Assembly: GCA_937950385.1 (NCBI GenBank) | Contig: CALFEA010000149.1 | Coordinates: 1-5,536, forward strand | Source of the DNA: an uncultured Altererythrobacter sp. | GTDB taxonomy: Bacteria; Pseudomonadota; Alphaproteobacteria; Sphingomonadales; Sphingomonadaceae | Direction of reading: 5' to 3' | DNA length: 5,536 bases | Part shown: positions 4,985-5,536 of the stretch, one piece after another | How positions within the stretch are numbered: the first letter of the stretch is position 1 | How the letters are laid out: each line of letters starts with the position of its first letter | Notes under the pieces: model-generated | What the model was told of the DNA's origin: nothing | Seen by the model: only the letters and a program-made list of their open reading frames with translations | The model's database searches: none | Made by a program: the position numbers and the translations under genes

Positions 4985-5536
4985 TTAGGCGTTTAGCGCC
5001 GCAACGCCCGGCAGCTCTTTGCCTTCCATCCACTCGAGGAAGGCGCCGCCAGCAGTGGAAATATAGGTCACTTTGTCAGTCACACCGGCTTGGGCAAGCG
5101 CTGCGACTGTGTCGCCGCCGCCTGCAACCGAAATCAACGAACCTTCTTGCGTCAAGGCCGCCGCCGTCGCGGCCAATGACATTGTTGCTGTGTCGAAAGG
5201 CTCCGTCTCAAAAGCGCCTAGCGGGCCGTTCCAGACCAGTGTTCGGCAAGTTTTGAGGACGTCGGCCAATGCTTCCGTTGCTTGCGGCCCAACGTCGAGA
5301 ATCATCTCGTCCGCGGCCACCTCGTGGACGTTACATATCCGCAGGCTTTCGGGATTGGGAGAAAACTCTTTCGCCACAACCACATCATAAGGAAGATGGA
5401 CCGTACATCCTGCCGTATCGGCGGCATCCATAATTGCATTAGCTGTATCGACCAAATCATGCTCACAAAGGCTTTTGCCAACGTCTACACCGCGCGCAGC
5501 AAGGAATGTGTTCGCCATGCCGCCGCCAATGATCAA
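4985..5536 (-). CDS. pgk: Phosphoglycerate kinase, C-terminal part
   Basis: The last 183 residues of an enzyme normally about 395-400 long; the N-terminal domain and true start lie beyond the right edge. PGK reversibly moves a phosphate from 1,3-bisphosphoglycerate to ADP, giving ATP and 3-phosphoglycerate. The visible part is the nucleotide-binding domain: [11 protein letters not shown] near its start, [10 protein letters not shown] (101-110 of the fragment), the GGGDT glycine loop (139-143) and the closing [18 protein letters not shown] (160-177). The TAGG in place of the common TGGG is a conservative variant that I believe is usual in alphaproteobacteria. The first codon in the window is a TTG that encodes an internal Leu, not a start. 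The stop is followed after 6 bp by the oxygenase gene, so the two are very likely one transcript. Confidence 0.97.
   Translation of the reverse strand: MIIGGGMANTFLAARGVDVGKSLCEHDLVDTANAIMDAADTAGCTVHLPYDVVVAKEFSPNPESLRICNVHEVAADEMILDVGPQATEALADVLKTCRTLVWNGPLGAFETEPFDTATMSLAATAAALTQEGSLISVAGGGDTVAALAQAGVTDKVTYISTAGGAFLEWMEGKELPGVAALNA

Noticed and set aside
5534..5536. TTG at the right edge as a start codon for a 183-residue protein
   Set aside because: It encodes an internal Leu of PGK just before the [11 protein letters not shown] segment; the gene continues past the window.
1..5536. Mobile element, CRISPR array, phage or defence system
   Set aside because: No transposase, integrase, direct-repeat array, long terminal inverted repeats or defence-type domains are visible; the genes are mostly housekeeping.

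Overview
The window looks like a chromosomal stretch of an alphaproteobacterium, most likely Sphingomonadales and probably close to the Erythrobacter/Altererythrobacter group. This rests on the style of the proteins (EF-P, class I aldolase, PGK ending in [18 protein letters not shown], inositol monophosphatase) and on gene order as I recall it, not on a search. Base composition looks moderate and even. I see no mobile element, CRISPR array, phage gene or clear sign of transfer. Two genes are cut by the window edges.

Layout. All genes but one are on the minus strand, so transcription mostly runs from high to low coordinates. Right block (5536 down to 2671): the C-terminal part of phosphoglycerate kinase (pgk), a 2OG-Fe(II) oxygenase-like protein 6 bp later, then a 93-bp gap holding two inverted repeats, then class I fructose-bisphosphate aldolase, and 22 bp later a thiamine-phosphate synthase (thiE). 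Middle: a small plus-strand gene (2309-2674) for a secreted protein of unknown function. It converges on thiE with a 4-bp overlap and is divergent from elongation factor P (efp). Left block (2176 down to 1): efp, an inositol monophosphatase family gene 5 bp later, a hairpin, tRNA-Leu(CAA) with an encoded CCA end, and the N-terminal part of an SLC13-type permease.

How the genes fit together. pgk and the aldolase serve the triose-phosphate part of central carbon metabolism (glycolysis/gluconeogenesis). thiE supplies thiamine phosphate, the precursor of the cofactor used by transketolase and pyruvate dehydrogenase. The oxygenase between pgk and the aldolase has no obvious metabolic role and is the most intriguing protein here. 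efp and the phosphatase form a tight two-gene unit.

Most of the window is ordinary housekeeping DNA. The items most worth a second look are the perfect 18-bp dyad just upstream of the aldolase gene, a second dyad that exactly fills the spacer of a weak candidate promoter there, and the oxygenase with an HxH motif where HxD/E would be expected.
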